Shown here: piece by piece, positions 63,484 to 64,000 of the stretch
How the letters are laid out: each line of letters opens with the position of its first letter
Position numbering within the stretch: position 1 is the first letter of the stretch
Assembly (NCBI RefSeq): GCF_900109575.1
Contig: NZ_FOAF01000001.1
Span: 1,831,662-1,895,661 of the forward strand
Direction of reading: 5' to 3'
Length of the DNA stretch: 64,000 nucleotides
Source of the DNA: Olivibacter domesticus
GTDB lineage: Bacteria; Bacteroidota; Bacteroidia; Sphingobacteriales; Sphingobacteriaceae
Notes under the pieces: model-generated
The model's database searches: none
What the model was told of the DNA's origin: nothing
Seen by the model: only the letters and a program-made list of their open reading frames with translations
Made by a program: the position numbers and the translations under genes

Positions 63484-64000
63484 TTACAACAGCATGCTGG
63501 CCGCTTTTTTAATTGCCAGTACCAATGTATCTATTTCTTCTTTCGTGTTGTACATAGCGATCGATGCACGTACTGTTCCAGGAATGGCAAAACGCTCCAT
63601 TAACGGTTGAGTACAGTGATGACCTGTACGCACGGCGACTCCCAATTTATCCAAAATCACGCCAACGTCATATGGATGAGCACCATCAAGCAAAAAGGAG
63701 ATAACACTAGATTTTTCTTGTGATGTACCAATAATCCGAATACCTTCTACATCGTTCAATGCTTTCGTGGCATACTTCAGCAATTCCGTCTCGTACAAAG
63801 AGATATTATTCAATCCAACTTCATTAATGTAATCAATAGCATTAGCCAGACAGATGCCAGCCTCAATGTTCGGTGTTCCTGCTTCAAATTTAAAGGGCAG
63901 CTCGTTATAGATAGTCTTTTCAAATTTCACCTCCTTAATCATGTCTCCACCACCTTGATAAGGTGGCATCAATTCGAGCCATTTTTCCTTACCATATAAA
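63484..64000 (-). CDS. sufS: SufS-type cysteine desulfurase (5' end outside window)
   Basis: C-terminal 171 residues of a group II cysteine desulfurase that supplies sulfur for Fe-S clusters. The frame runs off the right edge; the upstream bases read LYGKEKWLELMPPYQGGG, the usual SufS sequence, so the ATG near 63972 is internal. FEAGTPNIEAGICLANAIDY and the active cysteine in RTGHHCTQPLMERF are present. The PLP-binding lysine must lie just outside. It is followed by sufE. Confidence 0.95.
   Translation of the reverse strand, partial: LYGKEKWLELMPPYQGGGDMIKEVKFEKTIYNELPFKFEAGTPNIEAGICLANAIDYINEVGLNNISLYETELLKYATKALNDVEGIRIIGTSQEKSSVISFLLDGAHPYDVGVILDKLGVAVRTGHHCTQPLMERFAIPGTVRASIAMYNTKEEIDTLVLAIKKAASMLL

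Noticed and set aside
1-64000. CRISPR array, insertion sequence, prophage, tRNA or rRNA gene
   Set aside because: No regularly spaced repeats, transposase or integrase frames, or cloverleaf-like segments were seen on reading the gaps. A covariance scan (tRNAscan/Rfam) would be needed to exclude small RNAs.

Overview
The window is an AT-rich, densely packed chromosomal segment of a member of the Bacteroidota, most likely the Sphingobacteriales (Sphingobacterium/Pedobacter-like). This rests on gene content and control signals: a fused SecD-SecF, a long glutamine synthetase III, a long NusB, DUF1573, YbbR and DUF1080 proteins, few Shine-Dalgarno sequences, and repeated TAnnTTTG-type -7 boxes. 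The assignment is by recognition, not by database search. I see no rRNA, tRNA, CRISPR array, insertion sequence or prophage. Most of the window is core metabolism and translation, with small accessory islands.

Layout. 0-6 kb: 3' part of secDF, a MarR regulator, a ferredoxin-NADP reductase with its 2Fe-2S ferredoxin, and an HMG-CoA lyase. 5.6-8.9 kb (minus): thrS-infC-rpmI-rplT. 9-13.5 kb: a xylose unit, xylB-xylA on the minus strand, divergent from a LacI-family regulator, with a good operator and promoter between them. 13.5-19.1 kb: a three-gene heavy-metal RND efflux system. 19.1-23.7 kb: MgtE, a small secreted protein, and a SulP transporter paired with a beta-carbonic anhydrase. 23.7-27.4 kb (minus): a two-component system, then a universal-stress-like protein and a bestrophin-like channel. 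27.5-33.9 kb (minus): purM, a RimB-like protease, rimK and the str operon rpsL-rpsG-fusA-rpsJ. 34-43.4 kb: glutamine synthetase III, a 39-residue membrane microprotein, a CDF metal exporter, an aspartate aminotransferase, a Gfo/Idh/MocA oxidoreductase with a double-DUF1080 lipoprotein, and an orphan MacB/FtsX-type permease. 43.6-51.2 kb: queA, ispD, class II aldolase, accD, a cysteine desulfurase and glmM. 51.4-58.9 kb: PAP2 phosphatase, ZIP transporter, MarR, then leucine-type dehydrogenase and a nusB-DUF1573-yajC-ybbR-coaE-MBL nuclease run. 59-64 kb: ABC exporter, TPR-like protein, ung, Lrp regulator, sufE and the 3' part of sufS.

How the genes work together. The xyl genes turn xylose into xylulose-5-phosphate under local repressor control. 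SulP plus carbonic anhydrase probably handles bicarbonate. RimB and RimK, which in other bacteria edit ribosomal protein S6 tails, sit directly upstream of the str operon. SufS and SufE form the sulfur-donor pair for Fe-S cluster assembly.

The parts that ordinary annotation explains least are: a structured block at 45.80-45.99 kb that also carries an open frame; the 39-residue microprotein at 36.5 kb; a 14-bp inverted repeat before the SulP gene; 22-bp-spaced repeats before the stress-protein/bestrophin pair; and a terminator-like hairpin between rpsG and fusA.
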